Shown here: positions 48,909 to 57,905 of the stretch, one piece after another
How positions within the stretch are numbered: position 1 is the first letter of the stretch
How the letters are laid out: the number at the start of each line of letters is the position of its first letter
From: Thiomicrospira sp. ALE5
GTDB taxonomy: Bacteria > Pseudomonadota > Gammaproteobacteria > Thiomicrospirales > Thiomicrospiraceae
NCBI RefSeq assembly: GCF_900112445.1
Contig: NZ_FOYY01000004.1
Location: 186,001 to 250,000, forward strand
DNA: 64,000 nt
Reading direction: 5' to 3'
Notes under the pieces: model-generated
Told to the model about the DNA's origin: nothing
The model's input: only the letters and a program-made list of their open reading frames with translations
Databases searched by the model: none
Program-made: the position numbers and the translations under genes

Positions 48909-49384
48909 GTCACATCAAGGCCTATCGCATCGTCAAAACCAAACGTGCTGAAACCGCTTTCAATGGACAAGGCGCTAAAATCAATGGGGGTCGTTGGAAC
49001 TCAGTGGGACAGGCCTGTGTCTATCTCGCTAATTCACCCTCCTTGGCACAACTGGAAATGCTGGTTCACCTCAATAAAGAGGCCCTCATACTGGCTTACA
49101 CCTTGTTTGAGGTAAGCATACCGATTGACCAAATAGACAAGCTCGCTGACCAACAACTCCCTGATAATTGGGAGGAATATCCTGCCCCGGTCGAATTGGC
49201 GGATATAGGGGATAAGTGGCTTAAGGATGTCAATTCAGGCCTGGCTCTTGCCATACCCAGTGTAATAAGCCCATACAAAATCGAAACCAACTACCTTCTC
49301 AATCCAAACCATTTACGATTTCAAGAAGTCGTGACGGCTGCGAAATCATTTGATTTTAGATTTGACCAGCGACTTAAACATTAG
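48905..49384 (+). CDS. RES-domain NAD+-degrading toxin
   Basis: 159 residues. RES family residues: Arg in GGRWNSVGQACVYLA, Glu in LAQLEMLVHLN and Ser in LAIPSVISP. RES toxins degrade or transfer NAD+. It begins with a TTG inside the antitoxin stop (TTGA). Two CAGGCCTG copies (49010, 49236) lie within it. Confidence 0.92.
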   Translation: MSHIKAYRIVKTKRAETAFNGQGAKINGGRWNSVGQACVYLANSPSLAQLEMLVHLNKEALILAYTLFEVSIPIDQIDKLADQQLPDNWEEYPAPVELADIGDKWLKDVNSGLALAIPSVISPYKIETNYLLNPNHLRFQEVVTAAKSFDFRFDQRLKH

Positions 49385-49408
49385 ATTTATTGAATAGCGG
49401 AGGCACCA

Positions 49409-49627
49409 ATGGACATAAAACTGGAATCGACCTTGACCTGCCCAAACTGCGGTCAACGTAAAACCGAGCAAATGCCGACGGATGCCTGTCAGTATTTTTA
49501 TGAATGCACTTTTTGTGGCGCATTACTTAAACCTCTAGCGGGTGATTGTTGTGTTTATTGTTCTTATGGGGATGTGCCTTGCCCGCCGATTCAGTTAAGC
49601 GGCGCACAAGGATCTTGCTGCGGTTAA
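49409..49627 (+). CDS. GDCCVxC-motif small cysteine-rich protein
   Basis: 72 residues with CPNCGQ...CQYFYECTFCG (zinc-ribbon-like) and the marker GDCCVYCSYGDVPCPPIQ. Ten or more Cys suggest metal binding. It is a known widespread family of unknown function, some members being selenoproteins; here all are Cys codons. The stop overlaps the converging nitroreductase gene by 4 bases. Confidence 0.85.
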   Translation: MDIKLESTLTCPNCGQRKTEQMPTDACQYFYECTFCGALLKPLAGDCCVYCSYGDVPCPPIQLSGAQGSCCG

Positions 49628-50277
49628 ACTTCGCTGAATAGCATGGATTCCGGCCAACGCGATTTTGGCAGCTTGGCGTTAAAATCATTCTCAGCTTGGT
49701 AACCGACCGCAACCACCGCCAAGGCTTTATAACCTTGTTCGGTTAAGCCAAACTCGGCATCCAAAATCGCGGTATCCACCCCCTCAATCGGCACCGCATC
49801 TAACCCCATCGCGCCGACACCGAGTAAAAAAGCACCGATATTGAGGTAAACCTGCTTTTCCATCCAGCACTGAGTATCCTGCCATTCAACTCGATGCAAA
49901 TCGGCATAAAATGCGCGTACTTTTCTAACCTTGGCCTTCATCTCTTCCGAGTCAATCCGACCATCCTGCTGTTCTTGCTCCAGCAAGGCCTCCAAATACT
50001 CGTCGGTGAAATCAGTTTTAACACAGAACACCACCGAGAAAGCGGCATCTAAAATCTTGCTTTCATTCGCAACATATTGTCCCCCGGCCGCTTTGGCAAT
50101 CCGTGCCTTGCCTTCCGGGGTATCTGAAATCACAAAATGCCAAGGTTGTGAATTGACACTGGATGGGCTTAAACGCAACAAAGCTTTCACGTCCGACAAT
50201 TGTGCAGGCGTCAGCACACGACTGGCATCAAACTTTTTAGTCGAATAACGTCGCATAGCAGTTTCTATAATATTCAT
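49624..50277 (-). CDS. NAD(P)H nitroreductase, NfsB-like
   Basis: 217 residues, FMN-dependent oxidoreductase. MRRYSTKKFDASRVL at the start, LRLSPSSVNSQPWHFVISDTPEGKARIAKAA, and GAMGLDAVPIEGVD...YKALAVVAVGY are typical of the NfsB / dihydropteridine reductase group. It reduces nitro compounds or quinones. Confidence 0.9.
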   Translation of the reverse strand: MNIIETAMRRYSTKKFDASRVLTPAQLSDVKALLRLSPSSVNSQPWHFVISDTPEGKARIAKAAGGQYVANESKILDAAFSVVFCVKTDFTDEYLEALLEQEQQDGRIDSEEMKAKVRKVRAFYADLHRVEWQDTQCWMEKQVYLNIGAFLLGVGAMGLDAVPIEGVDTAILDAEFGLTEQGYKALAVVAVGYQAENDFNAKLPKSRWPESMLFSEV

Positions 50278-50315
50278 CTATTTCCCCGTAAACTAAAAAC
50301 CAAAATTTTATGGCA

Positions 50316-50492
50316 CTATAGCTTATTTAGACTAATCTTAAAACAGGTATGATTGTCCTGAGATGTGGCGCGAATGGTACCGTGATAGGCGTGAACAATA
50401 GCACGGCTGATTGCCAACAACCCACGCAACAACACCAACAGACTGATTAGCGTAAAAAACCCAATTAACCGACTGGCAATCGACAGATTCAT
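50316..50492 (-). pseudogene. collapsed copper-type histidine kinase
   Basis: 58 codons. It reads MNLSIASRLIGFFTLISL (a kinase first helix) and then, in frame, LLAISRAIVHAYHGTI, which is the end of a histidine kinase ATPase domain (LAISRAIVEAHGG in intact ones). The periplasmic sensor and whole kinase core are missing. Its start overlaps the regulator remnant (ATGA) exactly as in an intact cop/cus pair. Confidence 0.72.
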
Positions 50493-50672
50493 GGTTTTGC
50501 ACGCTCAGTTTGGGGTGCTGCTTCAAGTATATAACCCATGCCGCGAACGGTATGAATCAGCTTGATACGCGATTAAGGTCTGCGCCAACCTGACATTAAA
50601 GCCCGCCTCACTCAAGCCCTGCTTAAGATAATCGCCTGTTTTTGTTTCGTCTTCAACCAGCAGAATTTTCAT
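50489..50672 (-). pseudogene. collapsed CopR/CusR-type response regulator
   Basis: It starts [19 protein letters not shown], a standard CusR/CopR N-terminus, for about 30 codons. Then a shift leads into [14 protein letters not shown], the far C-terminal winged-helix end of the OmpR family, and stops at 50489. Almost all of the receiver and DNA-binding domains are gone. Confidence 0.72.
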
Positions 50673-50731
50673 CGGAGTATCCAGGTTTATATGGGAGTGT
50701 CAGCATAATGAGATCATGACGCTAGATGGAT

Positions 50732-51154
50732 TTAACGAACCCAATCTTCAAAAGTTAGCCCAGCCAGTCTAACAAACTCGCGAGTATTATTTGTGAAAAG
50801 AATGCTGCCCGTTGAGATGGCATGACCTGCAATGGCTGTGTCATTGTGTCCAATCATCAGGCTCTCGGCCATAAGCTGTTTTTGAACGAGAACCGTCGCA
50901 TCAACCGCTTGCTTATCCCAAGCCAGTATCTCATCAATTCGTTTTAGAAATTCGGCAACCAGTAAAGCATGTTTAGGCGATGCTTTTTTGCCCAGCAAAC
51001 CATAATGCATTTCCTGATAAGTGATCGCTGAAATCACCACCCTATGTCCATTCATAACAACAGCTTGTAGCTTCTCAAGCACAGAGCGGGGTTGTTCTCG
51101 CATAATGAACGAACAGATACAGGTATCCAACATGTAATCGTTTTTTTTACTCAA
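50732..51154 (-). CDS. vapC: VapC-type PIN toxin
   Basis: About 140 residues. The PIN motif is YMLDTCICSFIM, with Cys where Asn normally follows DT, then TYQEMHYGLL and GHNDTAIAGHAI with the other acids, LFTNNTREF. TTG start at 51154 overlaps the vapB stop; upstream in-frame starts at 51181 exist. Paired with the gene at 51147. It lies between the copRS remnant and the cop structural genes. Confidence 0.86.
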   Translation of the reverse strand: MSKKNDYMLDTCICSFIMREQPRSVLEKLQAVVMNGHRVVISAITYQEMHYGLLGKKASPKHALLVAEFLKRIDEILAWDKQAVDATVLVQKQLMAESLMIGHNDTAIAGHAISTGSILFTNNTREFVRLAGLTFEDWVR

Positions 51155-51380
51155 AGTTAAAACGCCCCTCATCAACCACAAAACGCTGGCGTTCTAGCAT
51201 AAAGTCATCATCGGCTTTTTCAACCTCAGAAAAGGATAACCAGTTAGGGCGCACAGGACGAAGGATAATCTCATCACCATTCTTGATGATTTCAAGCTGA
51301 CTAATCCCTTCATATTCCATATCTTTCGGTAAACGTATCGCTTGATTCTTGGCATTTTTAAATATTGCAACGGTTCTCAT
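51147..51380 (-). CDS. vapB: VapB/VagC-type antitoxin
   Basis: 77 residues. MRTVAIFKNAKNQAIRLPKDMEYEGISQLEIIKNGDEIILRPVRPNW is the AbrB-like DNA-binding domain of VagC antitoxins. The C-terminal EVEKADDDFMLERQRF should hold VapC. A direct/inverted ATATG repeat region at 51433-51467 upstream may be its operator. Confidence 0.86.
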   Translation of the reverse strand: MRTVAIFKNAKNQAIRLPKDMEYEGISQLEIIKNGDEIILRPVRPNWLSFSEVEKADDDFMLERQRFVVDEGRFNFE

Positions 51381-51493
51381 AACAGGCTATCCCAATTAGG
51401 TATTATGTTTAATTTACTACCCAATGCTGCAGGCATATGTCAAGCATATGTATAGATGCATATATGAGCCACTTTATTCCATCCCCCACTTAG

Positions 51494-51509
51494 ATTACAA
51501 ATTTGTAAT
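51494..51509. promoter_or_regulatory. CopR/CusR-type box
   Basis: ATTACAAATTTGTAAT is a perfect 16-bp palindrome, followed by TTGGCTGTCAG, matching the copper-responsive box of CusR/CopR regulators. It stands about 80 bases before the copA remnant, intact although the regulator gene is broken. Confidence 0.7.
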
Positions 51510-51589
51510 TTGGCTGTCAGCTTGTGGTTAGGACGTCCTTTTTATTCTGAACCTGTCTTTAAGGTAGCTCACAGATAAAGGGGTTCAAC

Positions 51590-51831
51590 ATGGCTTTAAC
51601 ACGTCGTCAATTTTTACAGGCCGGGGCTGCGTCTAGTTCGTCCGTGGCCTTGGCACCTTGGATGCCGACTCAGGCTGCATCTGCTCACGCTAATACACAC
51701 GCGCACGACCATTCTCGCCGTGTATCACAGCTTGATTCAGCGAAACGGCCGATATGGCCAAGGCAAATCATCAGTCAACCGCGTCAACCCACACAACAAA
51801 GTGGGTGGCGGGGATTAGTTTTTGGTTTTAG
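51590..51831 (+). pseudogene. fused remnant: CopA N-terminus and CopB C-terminus
   Basis: It begins MALTRRQFLQAGAASSSS, the Tat signal of the multicopper oxidase CopA, and soon diverges. From 51754 another frame reads MAKANHQSTASTHTTKW and ends VAGISFWF-stop at 51831, matching the last strand of the outer-membrane copper protein CopB (final Phe). About 600 codons of CopA and most of CopB are absent. The CopA frame happens to stay open into the next gene. Confidence 0.65.
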
Positions 51832-51856
51832 TCTACAGCAAAGGAATACCAGGCGT

Positions 51857-52207
51857 ATGAACATGAAAAATTTATCACGCAGACAATTTATATTTGGCGC
51901 CAGTGCCTTGGCTTTATTACCCGCCGCTAGTTGGGCGCATACTCATAGTCATGGCGGTCACGGCGAAGGGCATCATCACGGCCACAGTAATCATGGTGGT
52001 CATGGCTCGCACGGCAATCATGGGCACCAAGGCCATCAGCATCATCCGCACATGGATCACAGTGAACCGAATATGATTAGCCTAAACCCACGTCAACGCG
52101 GCGCGGTGATTTGGCATTTCGATCAACCCGGCACCTACTATTACGGCTGTTTAGAACCCGGCCACTACGAAGCCGGAATGATTGGCAAAATAATTGTCAG
52201 TAACTAA
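51857..52207 (+). CDS. short Tat-exported, His-rich cupredoxin-like protein
   Basis: 116 residues from the first ATG. NLSRRQFIFGASALALLPAASWA is a Tat signal. Then a run of His and Gly (HGGHGEGHHHGHSNHGG and on) and a cupredoxin C-terminus: GAVIWHFDQPGTYYYGCLEPGHYEAGMIGKI, with the Cu ligands Cys, His and Met. The N-terminal strands holding the first His ligand are missing. AAAGGA is upstream. It may still bind copper through the His tract, but could be a deletion product like its neighbours. Confidence 0.65.
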   Translation: MNMKNLSRRQFIFGASALALLPAASWAHTHSHGGHGEGHHHGHSNHGGHGSHGNHGHQGHQHHPHMDHSEPNMISLNPRQRGAVIWHFDQPGTYYYGCLEPGHYEAGMIGKIIVSN

Positions 52208-52211
52208 AAAA

Positions 52212-52847
52212 TTACTTCTGAACTTGATAAGCATCTTGAGCTATATCCTCAAGATGCTGTTTTAGCTTTTTAGCCACCCGTGCTTTTTTAGAACGTTTCC
52301 AAAAAAATGCCAACACTAAATAGGCCGTAGCTGCTGTTGTTGCCATTTGTAAATTCGCATGGCTCAAATACCAGTCCAAGAACGCAATATCAAAGTTAGC
52401 AATACTCATCGGCATGGTGTAAATCGCAACACCTAGATAAATGACAATGGCCCACAACAAACCTATGCCAGTGTATTTTTCTAGTTTTAGTTTATTGTTT
52501 AAATCCACGCCATTATTAATAAACCAGTGCTTGCCCGCACTATGGTTTATTAACAAGCTATACCAACCATTATCCTTGCCTTTTAAACCAGCCGACACAA
52601 GGGTTATTTTCTGACCTACCCGCAATGGCACATCAATGCCACGCAATTTAATGTCTTTTTCAAGACCCTCTTCGGTTTTAATCCAAAACTCATGATTTGT
52701 TACTGTTTCTGAATGGATTGAAGGTGCATAATCAGGCCCACCACCACTGGAGGAAACATAGGTTTCACTATATTTGTCACTCCCTAACACTTCACCCGTA
52801 ACCTGCCAGAACTCGACGCGTTTTTTACCATACTTAAAGTCTTTCAT
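52212..52847 (-). CDS. membrane protein of unknown function
   Basis: About 211 residues. Residues 1-120 form a soluble beta-rich domain (VEFWQVTGEVLGSDKYSET, IKLRGIDVPLRVGQKITLVSAGLKG), then two membrane helices (LLWAIVIYLGVAIYTMP; MATTAATAYLVLAFFW), and a basic tail. No family recognised. It follows the GGDEF regulator on the same strand with 23 bases between. Confidence 0.6.
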   Translation of the reverse strand: MKDFKYGKKRVEFWQVTGEVLGSDKYSETYVSSSGGGPDYAPSIHSETVTNHEFWIKTEEGLEKDIKLRGIDVPLRVGQKITLVSAGLKGKDNGWYSLLINHSAGKHWFINNGVDLNNKLKLEKYTGIGLLWAIVIYLGVAIYTMPMSIANFDIAFLDWYLSHANLQMATTAATAYLVLAFFWKRSKKARVAKKLKQHLEDIAQDAYQVQK

Positions 52848-52870
52848 ATCCAACCCAATCAAAATTTAAA

Positions 52871-53779
52871 TTACACTGCCGCAACACAATTTTTACCCTG
52901 TTTTTTTGCAAGATAAAGGGCTTCATCAGCGCGTTGAAGTAGGGGTAACGCATCATCATACGATTTGATTGAGCCGGATGCCACTCCTGCGCTCACAGTG
53001 ACGTGTTTAGCAACCACAGAGTGTTCATGCTTAATCTGCAATGCAGCGACAGACTCGAGTAATTTACCGGCCACCACCTGCGCACCCAACTTATCCGTTT
53101 CAGGCAATATGACTGCAAACTCTTCACCGCCATACCTTGCTAGTAAATCACTGGGACGTTTTATAACCGAACCAAAAACACTGGCAACTTTTTGCAAACA
53201 AATGTCACCCAACCCGTGTCCATAATAATCGTTGTAAGATTTAAAACTATCAATATCAAGCATAACTAAACTAAGCTGAGCATTGCCTCTCATTAAACGC
53301 AAGGCTTCACGAGCGAGTGTTTCATCAAATAAGCGTCTGTTTGCAATGTGGGTTAAACCATCAATTTGCGACATTTCTGCTAGCAAATCATTTTTACGTT
53401 TTAGTGCAAGGTGGTTTTTGATCCGAGACCTCACCACAGGCAAGTAAAAAGGTTTAGCAATATAGTCTAATGCACCTAGGTTGAGGCCTTTTTCTTCATC
53501 TACTGTTTCACTTAGGGCGCTAACAAATACAATAGGAATATCCGACCTGTGCGGGTTGTTCTTAATACGCTTACAAACTTCAAAACCGTCTATATCAGGC
53601 ATCATTATGTCTAGGATAATAATATCGATATCATCTCGTTCATTAACAATGCTGAGCGCTTTAGTTCCAGAATGAGCAATGAGTACTAAATTTTCTTGCT
53701 CAAACGCATTAGCAAGCAGGGTAGCATTGGCAGCCTCGTCATCCACAATCAAAATGACTGGTTTTTTTTCTAAATACAT
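52871..53779 (-). CDS. response regulator with GGDEF (diguanylate cyclase) domain
   Basis: About 302 residues. Receiver domain: VILIVDDEAANATLL, phospho-Asp in IIILDIMMPDIDGFEV, Lys in YIAKPFYL. GGDEF domain with active site ARYGGEEFAVILPE. An RxxD-like product-inhibition site is not obvious. It makes c-di-GMP on phosphorylation. PleD/WspR-like arrangement. The ATG at 53779 has GAGG upstream. Confidence 0.93.
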   Translation of the reverse strand: MYLEKKPVILIVDDEAANATLLANAFEQENLVLIAHSGTKALSIVNERDDIDIIILDIMMPDIDGFEVCKRIKNNPHRSDIPIVFVSALSETVDEEKGLNLGALDYIAKPFYLPVVRSRIKNHLALKRKNDLLAEMSQIDGLTHIANRRLFDETLAREALRLMRGNAQLSLVMLDIDSFKSYNDYYGHGLGDICLQKVASVFGSVIKRPSDLLARYGGEEFAVILPETDKLGAQVVAGKLLESVAALQIKHEHSVVAKHVTVSAGVASGSIKSYDDALPLLQRADEALYLAKKQGKNCVAAV

Positions 53780-53789
53780 AATTAATACC

Positions 53790-54542
53790 TCAACGGCCAA
53801 ACACTTTTTTTAACAAATCGGTTGTTTGCTCAAGCGGATTTTCACGAATCTCGGCCTCTTTTTGTCCAAGATAATAAAACAAACCCTCCATGCCTTTTTC
53901 GGTGGTGTGGCCAATTAAATCCGCTTTAATATCCGGCACGAACGGTGACTTTTTATATTGCGCCATCGCTTGGTCATACGCCCTGACCGCACCTACTTCG
54001 TTTAGCGTTTGTTCAATAATCGGGCGCATCTGCTGTTGCAAGTCATCACTGGTTTTTTCTCGTAGAAACCGAGTTGCTGAGTCATTCGGGCCATGATAAA
54101 GCGCCTGCACATCCTCAAATGTCATCAACGAGATGGCATTAACAAACAAGGCCTTAGCTTGTGGCGCGGCTAACTCCGCCGCTTCATTCAGCTTAAGCTC
54201 CAACTCTTCGGTATAACGCCCCATTCCAACCCTTGAAAGCACACTGTCAACGCGCTTCATTTGATCAGGTAACGGAATCCGAACCAGGCTATCATGGGTA
54301 TAACCCCCTGCCGTACCGAGTTGCGCGACCACTTTTTCTGAGCCGATATTCAAGGCTTGACGAAATGCTTGCGCCAATTCTTCATTCGAAAAACCGGTTA
54401 ACTGACTGGCCGCTTGGCTGCTGTCTTGAGGTTGAATTAACTCTGAGGCTGCTTCTTTTGCTTTCGACCACCAATTAGCTTGTGCAGTCATCGCAAAGCT
54501 AGTCAACCCAACGATCAAAACCAGCTTAACGTTACTAATCAT
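53790..54542 (-). CDS. DUF4197 family periplasmic protein
   Basis: 250 residues. Signal peptide to about residue 23 (MTAQANWW). Mature domain: FSNEELAQAFRQALNIGSEKVVAQLGTAGGYTHDSLVRIPLPDQMKRVDSVLSRVGMG, EELELKLNEAAELAAPQAKALFVNAI and TEKGMEGLFYYLGQKEAEIRENP, all DUF4197 markers. The function is unknown. Confidence 0.88.
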   Translation of the reverse strand: MISNVKLVLIVGLTSFAMTAQANWWSKAKEAASELIQPQDSSQAASQLTGFSNEELAQAFRQALNIGSEKVVAQLGTAGGYTHDSLVRIPLPDQMKRVDSVLSRVGMGRYTEELELKLNEAAELAAPQAKALFVNAISLMTFEDVQALYHGPNDSATRFLREKTSDDLQQQMRPIIEQTLNEVGAVRAYDQAMAQYKKSPFVPDIKADLIGHTTEKGMEGLFYYLGQKEAEIRENPLEQTTDLLKKVFGR

Positions 54543-54787
54543 CCTCAGTTCCTTTTAAATAGCCACCTGCTCCTTTGATTATACATGGCTAACAAAACCA
54601 CTGGCACAAAATAAAAAACTAAACAGGCCTGGTCAACCTCGTTATCAGCAGTACACTCTTATTAAATCACGCTGTCTTTAACCCCATTAAACAGACTAAA
54701 CATGTCAAACTCAAACATTTCAAATGCCCAGAAAGTTTGCGTTTTGTCATATAATAAAACTCTAATACACAACCAAGGGGTAACGCT

Positions 54788-55282
54788 ATGACAGACAAAC
54801 AAAATAAAAAAATACTTAGTGGCAGTAGTATCTCTGCTTTTATTGTGGGTGTTATCCTCACCGGCATTATTGGTTTTTATAGCCTTCCAAGCTTGATGAT
54901 GCTTGAAGATGCGAGCCCGCATGACTTTGACACCACCATTGAGTTGTTTGAACAAAAGGTTGAAGATGCCGGCTGGTCAGTGGTAACCGTCCATGACATG
55001 CAAGCTATTCTAAAAAGTCATGGCCACGATGTGATGCCGGTCAAAATTTACGAGCTATGCTCATCACAGTATTCAGCCAAAATTTTAAAGCTTGATGATG
55101 CACGCATAGTTTCACCCATGATGCCTTGCCGAATTGCCTTCTACGAAAAAAGTGATGGCGTGACCTATGTTGGACGTATGAACAGCAACCTGATGGCTAT
55201 ACCCTTTGGTGGCGTGATTAATCAGGTTATGCAAAAAGCAGCCACAGATACAGAAGTAATCCTTGCTGACTTGCTCAAATAA
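54788..55282 (+). CDS. DUF302 domain protein with N-terminal membrane anchor
   Basis: 164 residues. One membrane helix (ISAFIVGVILTGIIGFYSL), then a DUF302-type fold: FDTTIELFEQKVEDAGWSVVTVHDMQAILKSHGHDVMPVKIYELCSSQYSAKILK, RIVSPMMPCRIAFYEKSDGVTYVGRMN. The conserved ELCSxxY Cys is present. Function not known. AAGGGG before the ATG. Confidence 0.85.
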   Translation: MTDKQNKKILSGSSISAFIVGVILTGIIGFYSLPSLMMLEDASPHDFDTTIELFEQKVEDAGWSVVTVHDMQAILKSHGHDVMPVKIYELCSSQYSAKILKLDDARIVSPMMPCRIAFYEKSDGVTYVGRMNSNLMAIPFGGVINQVMQKAATDTEVILADLLK

Positions 55283-55355
55283 CGGTTACTAAACCTTCTT
55301 AATCAACACCTTATGCTACAATCTGTACCCTTGTTGAATTACGAACATTCAACAA

Positions 55356-55441
55356 CCTTGCCAAGGGGTGGCTTCGGCCTGAGATTGCGTATGCAAAACC
55401 CTTTGAACCTGATCTGGATCATACCAGCGTAGGGACAGGCG
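55356..55441 (+). ncRNA. TPP (THI-element) riboswitch
   Basis: The conserved THI parts occur in order: AGGGGTGG at 55364, CTGAGA at 55379, ACCCTTTGAACCTGATCTGG at 55398-55417, then ATACCAGCGTAGGGA. It binds thiamine pyrophosphate and lowers expression of the gene at 55522. Confidence 0.97.
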
Positions 55442-55479
55442 CCAAACTGCAAAATTTGCACTGCACTCCTGTCCTTTTT
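55433..55479 (+). terminator. riboswitch-controlled terminator
   Basis: GGACAGG at 55433 shares bases with the 3' end of the riboswitch and pairs with CCTGTCC at 55468, which is followed by TTTTT. An inner TGCAAAATTTGCA repeat lies in the loop. This suggests that TPP control here acts by premature termination. Confidence 0.75.
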
Positions 55480-55521
55480 ACAACCCATTGACAATGAAAT
55501 TGGCTTGAAAAAGGAAACACC

Positions 55522-57744
55522 ATGTCTTACCCATCATCACGCTTTAAGATTAAACCGCTGCAGCTGGCGCTACTGAGCAGCCTACCAGGCCTGCTGCTTA
55601 CCCCACTAGGCTTCGCAGCAGACACCCCATCTACCCTTGCGCCGATTACGGTTAATGCCGATCTTCGCCAAGTCGATCAGCAACAGCTAACTGCTAGCGC
55701 AACTATTCTTGATGAAATGGAGCTGCAAGATCGCGGTGCCACCCATTTTGGCGATGTGCTGCTACAAACGCCAAACGTCAATTTTTCGGGTCAATCATCG
55801 CGTCCGCGCCATCTACAAATTCGCGGCATGGGTGAGCGTGATGAATACACCGGTGCGCCCAATCCCAGTGTTGGTTTTGCGATTGATGGCATTGATTTAA
55901 GCGGTATTGGCATGGCGGGCAGTCTGTTTGATGTGAAACAGGTTGAAATTTTGCGTGGCCCACAAAGCACCCGCTACGGAGCAAGCGCCATAGCAGGCCT
56001 GGTGAACATCCAATCCAACGAGCCAACCGCAGCTGGCGAAACCCTATTAGAAACCACCTTAGGTAGCGATCGACTAAGAGAAATCGGTTTGGCCAATAGT
56101 GGTGCCTTGAGCGCCATTGACCGAGGTGATCTAACCCCGCTCTATCGCTTTAGTCTGTTTAAACATGACAGCGATGGCTTTCGGACCAATAAAACCCTGA
56201 ATCGTACCGACACCAATGGCCGAGATGAAACCCAAGCGCGTGGTGCTTTGCGCTGGTGGGCTAATAGCGACACCCAATTTGACCTGAACTTGCTCTACGC
56301 CAATTTAAACAATGGCTATGATGCCTTCTCGCGTGACAATAGTTTCACCACGCGCTCTGACGAACCGGGCCGTGACACGCAAAAAACCCTGGCCGGTGCG
56401 TTTAAGGTGACTTGGACAGGCAACCCGAGTTACCAGTTAACCAGCATTACTAGCTATGCCGATACCGATGCTAATTATGATTATGATGGTGATTGGTTAG
56501 TCAATAATATTGAACAGAATAGTATTGCCTCTTATCAAAGTAACCAGCAACGGCAAAATTTTAATCAAGATTTTCGCTGGCAATCAACGGAGGCAAGTCA
56601 ATTATTCAACAACACCACTGCGTGGTTAGTTGGATTAAACCTGGCTTATTTAGAAGAGGATAATAAACGACAGGAGCGCTTTCAAAGTTGTTACGTCCAT
56701 TTTTATGGACCATGTCCTACCGAGGGGCCGGACATTTTCAATGCCGATACCACAAGTCAATTTACCAACCAAAAACTAGGTCTTTACGGACAATTAGACC
56801 AATCTATCACGGCAAACAAAACTCTAACCTATGCACTGCGAGTTGAACAAAATCGTAAAAACTTCCGCCAAACTAAACGCGAATTTGGTGCTGCATTTGA
56901 ATATGACGCTGATGGCAACCGAATTCCAGGTTCTCATGCACCCTACAATTTTGACATCAATGACAGATTCTCCCCTACTGAAACCCTTTGGGGTGGTTCA
57001 ATCACCTATACCCATCGCTACAATGAGCGCCATACCGCATTTGCTAGCGTAACTCGTGGCTTTAAAGCGGGTGGCTTCAATACCGGTCTGGGTGACAATG
57101 AGAACACGCAATTTGATGCCGAAACCCTTTATAACTATGAGATCGGCTTGCGCTCAAACTACGGTAACCTTCGAACAGCAACGACTTTGTTTTATATGGA
57201 TCGCCAAAATCCGCAGTTTGATGGTTATGACGAAATTAACGAGCTATTTGTATTTTTTACTGAAAACTTCGATGCAGCACATCACTACGGTGTAGAAACC
57301 CAGCTCGATTGGCAAGCCCACCCCAAGCTAGATTTATTTGCCCATCTAGGCCTACTAAAAACCGACATTTCAGGTACCCCACAAGCTGCTAACTTTGCCC
57401 TTGATGGCCGCGAAGCGGCGCACGCCCCCAACTATCAATACCTCGTAGGCGGACAATATCGTCATGGTAATGGTTGGTTTGCGCGCCTAGAAGTGCAAGG
57501 AATGGATGCATTTTACTTTGATAACGTCCATAACGAACGATCAGGCGCCTATACCCTAGTCAATAGCCGAGTTGGTTATGAAACAGGTAACTTCGAAGTC
57601 TATGTTTGGGCCAAAAACCTGACCGATGAACGCTACGCCACTCGCGGTTATTTCTTTGACCACGCTGATGGCGATGGTAAGCGCCAATATGTTCGCCTCG
57701 GTGATCCGAGACAACTGGGCATCACCACCCGACTGCTTTTTTAG
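55522..57744 (+). CDS. TonB-dependent receptor, probably for thiamine
   Basis: 740 residues. Signal peptide to about residue 33; TonB box region (TLAPITVNADL); plug domain with LLQTPNVNFSGQSSRPRHLQIRGMGE and VEILRGPQSTRYGASAIAGLVNI; 22-strand barrel ending with GITTRLLF and C-terminal Phe. Substrate follows from the TPP riboswitch, so thiamine or a precursor is likely. It is the first gene of a thiamine uptake run. Two palindrome copies at 55586 and 55994. Confidence 0.9.
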   Translation: MSYPSSRFKIKPLQLALLSSLPGLLLTPLGFAADTPSTLAPITVNADLRQVDQQQLTASATILDEMELQDRGATHFGDVLLQTPNVNFSGQSSRPRHLQIRGMGERDEYTGAPNPSVGFAIDGIDLSGIGMAGSLFDVKQVEILRGPQSTRYGASAIAGLVNIQSNEPTAAGETLLETTLGSDRLREIGLANSGALSAIDRGDLTPLYRFSLFKHDSDGFRTNKTLNRTDTNGRDETQARGALRWWANSDTQFDLNLLYANLNNGYDAFSRDNSFTTRSDEPGRDTQKTLAGAFKVTWTGNPSYQLTSITSYADTDANYDYDGDWLVNNIEQNSIASYQSNQQRQNFNQDFRWQSTEASQLFNNTTAWLVGLNLAYLEEDNKRQERFQSCYVHFYGPCPTEGPDIFNADTTSQFTNQKLGLYGQLDQSITANKTLTYALRVEQNRKNFRQTKREFGAAFEYDADGNRIPGSHAPYNFDINDRFSPTETLWGGSITYTHRYNERHTAFASVTRGFKAGGFNTGLGDNENTQFDAETLYNYEIGLRSNYGNLRTATTLFYMDRQNPQFDGYDEINELFVFFTENFDAAHHYGVETQLDWQAHPKLDLFAHLGLLKTDISGTPQAANFALDGREAAHAPNYQYLVGGQYRHGNGWFARLEVQGMDAFYFDNVHNERSGAYTLVNSRVGYETGNFEVYVWAKNLTDERYATRGYFFDHADGDGKRQYVRLGDPRQLGITTRLLF

Positions 57745-57795
57745 TGGCAACGCGTGTCAAAGTTTAAAAAGAGACACATAATTTAACGACCCTAG

Positions 57796-57875
57796 ATGCC
57801 AACTTATGCATCAGCGACACCTCTTTTTTCGCAGAAAAAAGCCGAAGGAGTCGATGCATAAATTGGCATTTTTTC
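57796..57875 (+). terminator. long hairpin with T run after the TonB receptor
   Basis: ATGCCAACTTATGCATC and the matching GATGCATAAATTGGCAT form a long imperfect stem, with an inner TTTTTT/AAAAAA pair, followed by T residues. It ends or dampens the receptor transcript before the next gene. Confidence 0.7.
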
Positions 57876-57905
57876 CTCAAAATCCAAGCCTAAAAAAGGA
57901 TCATT

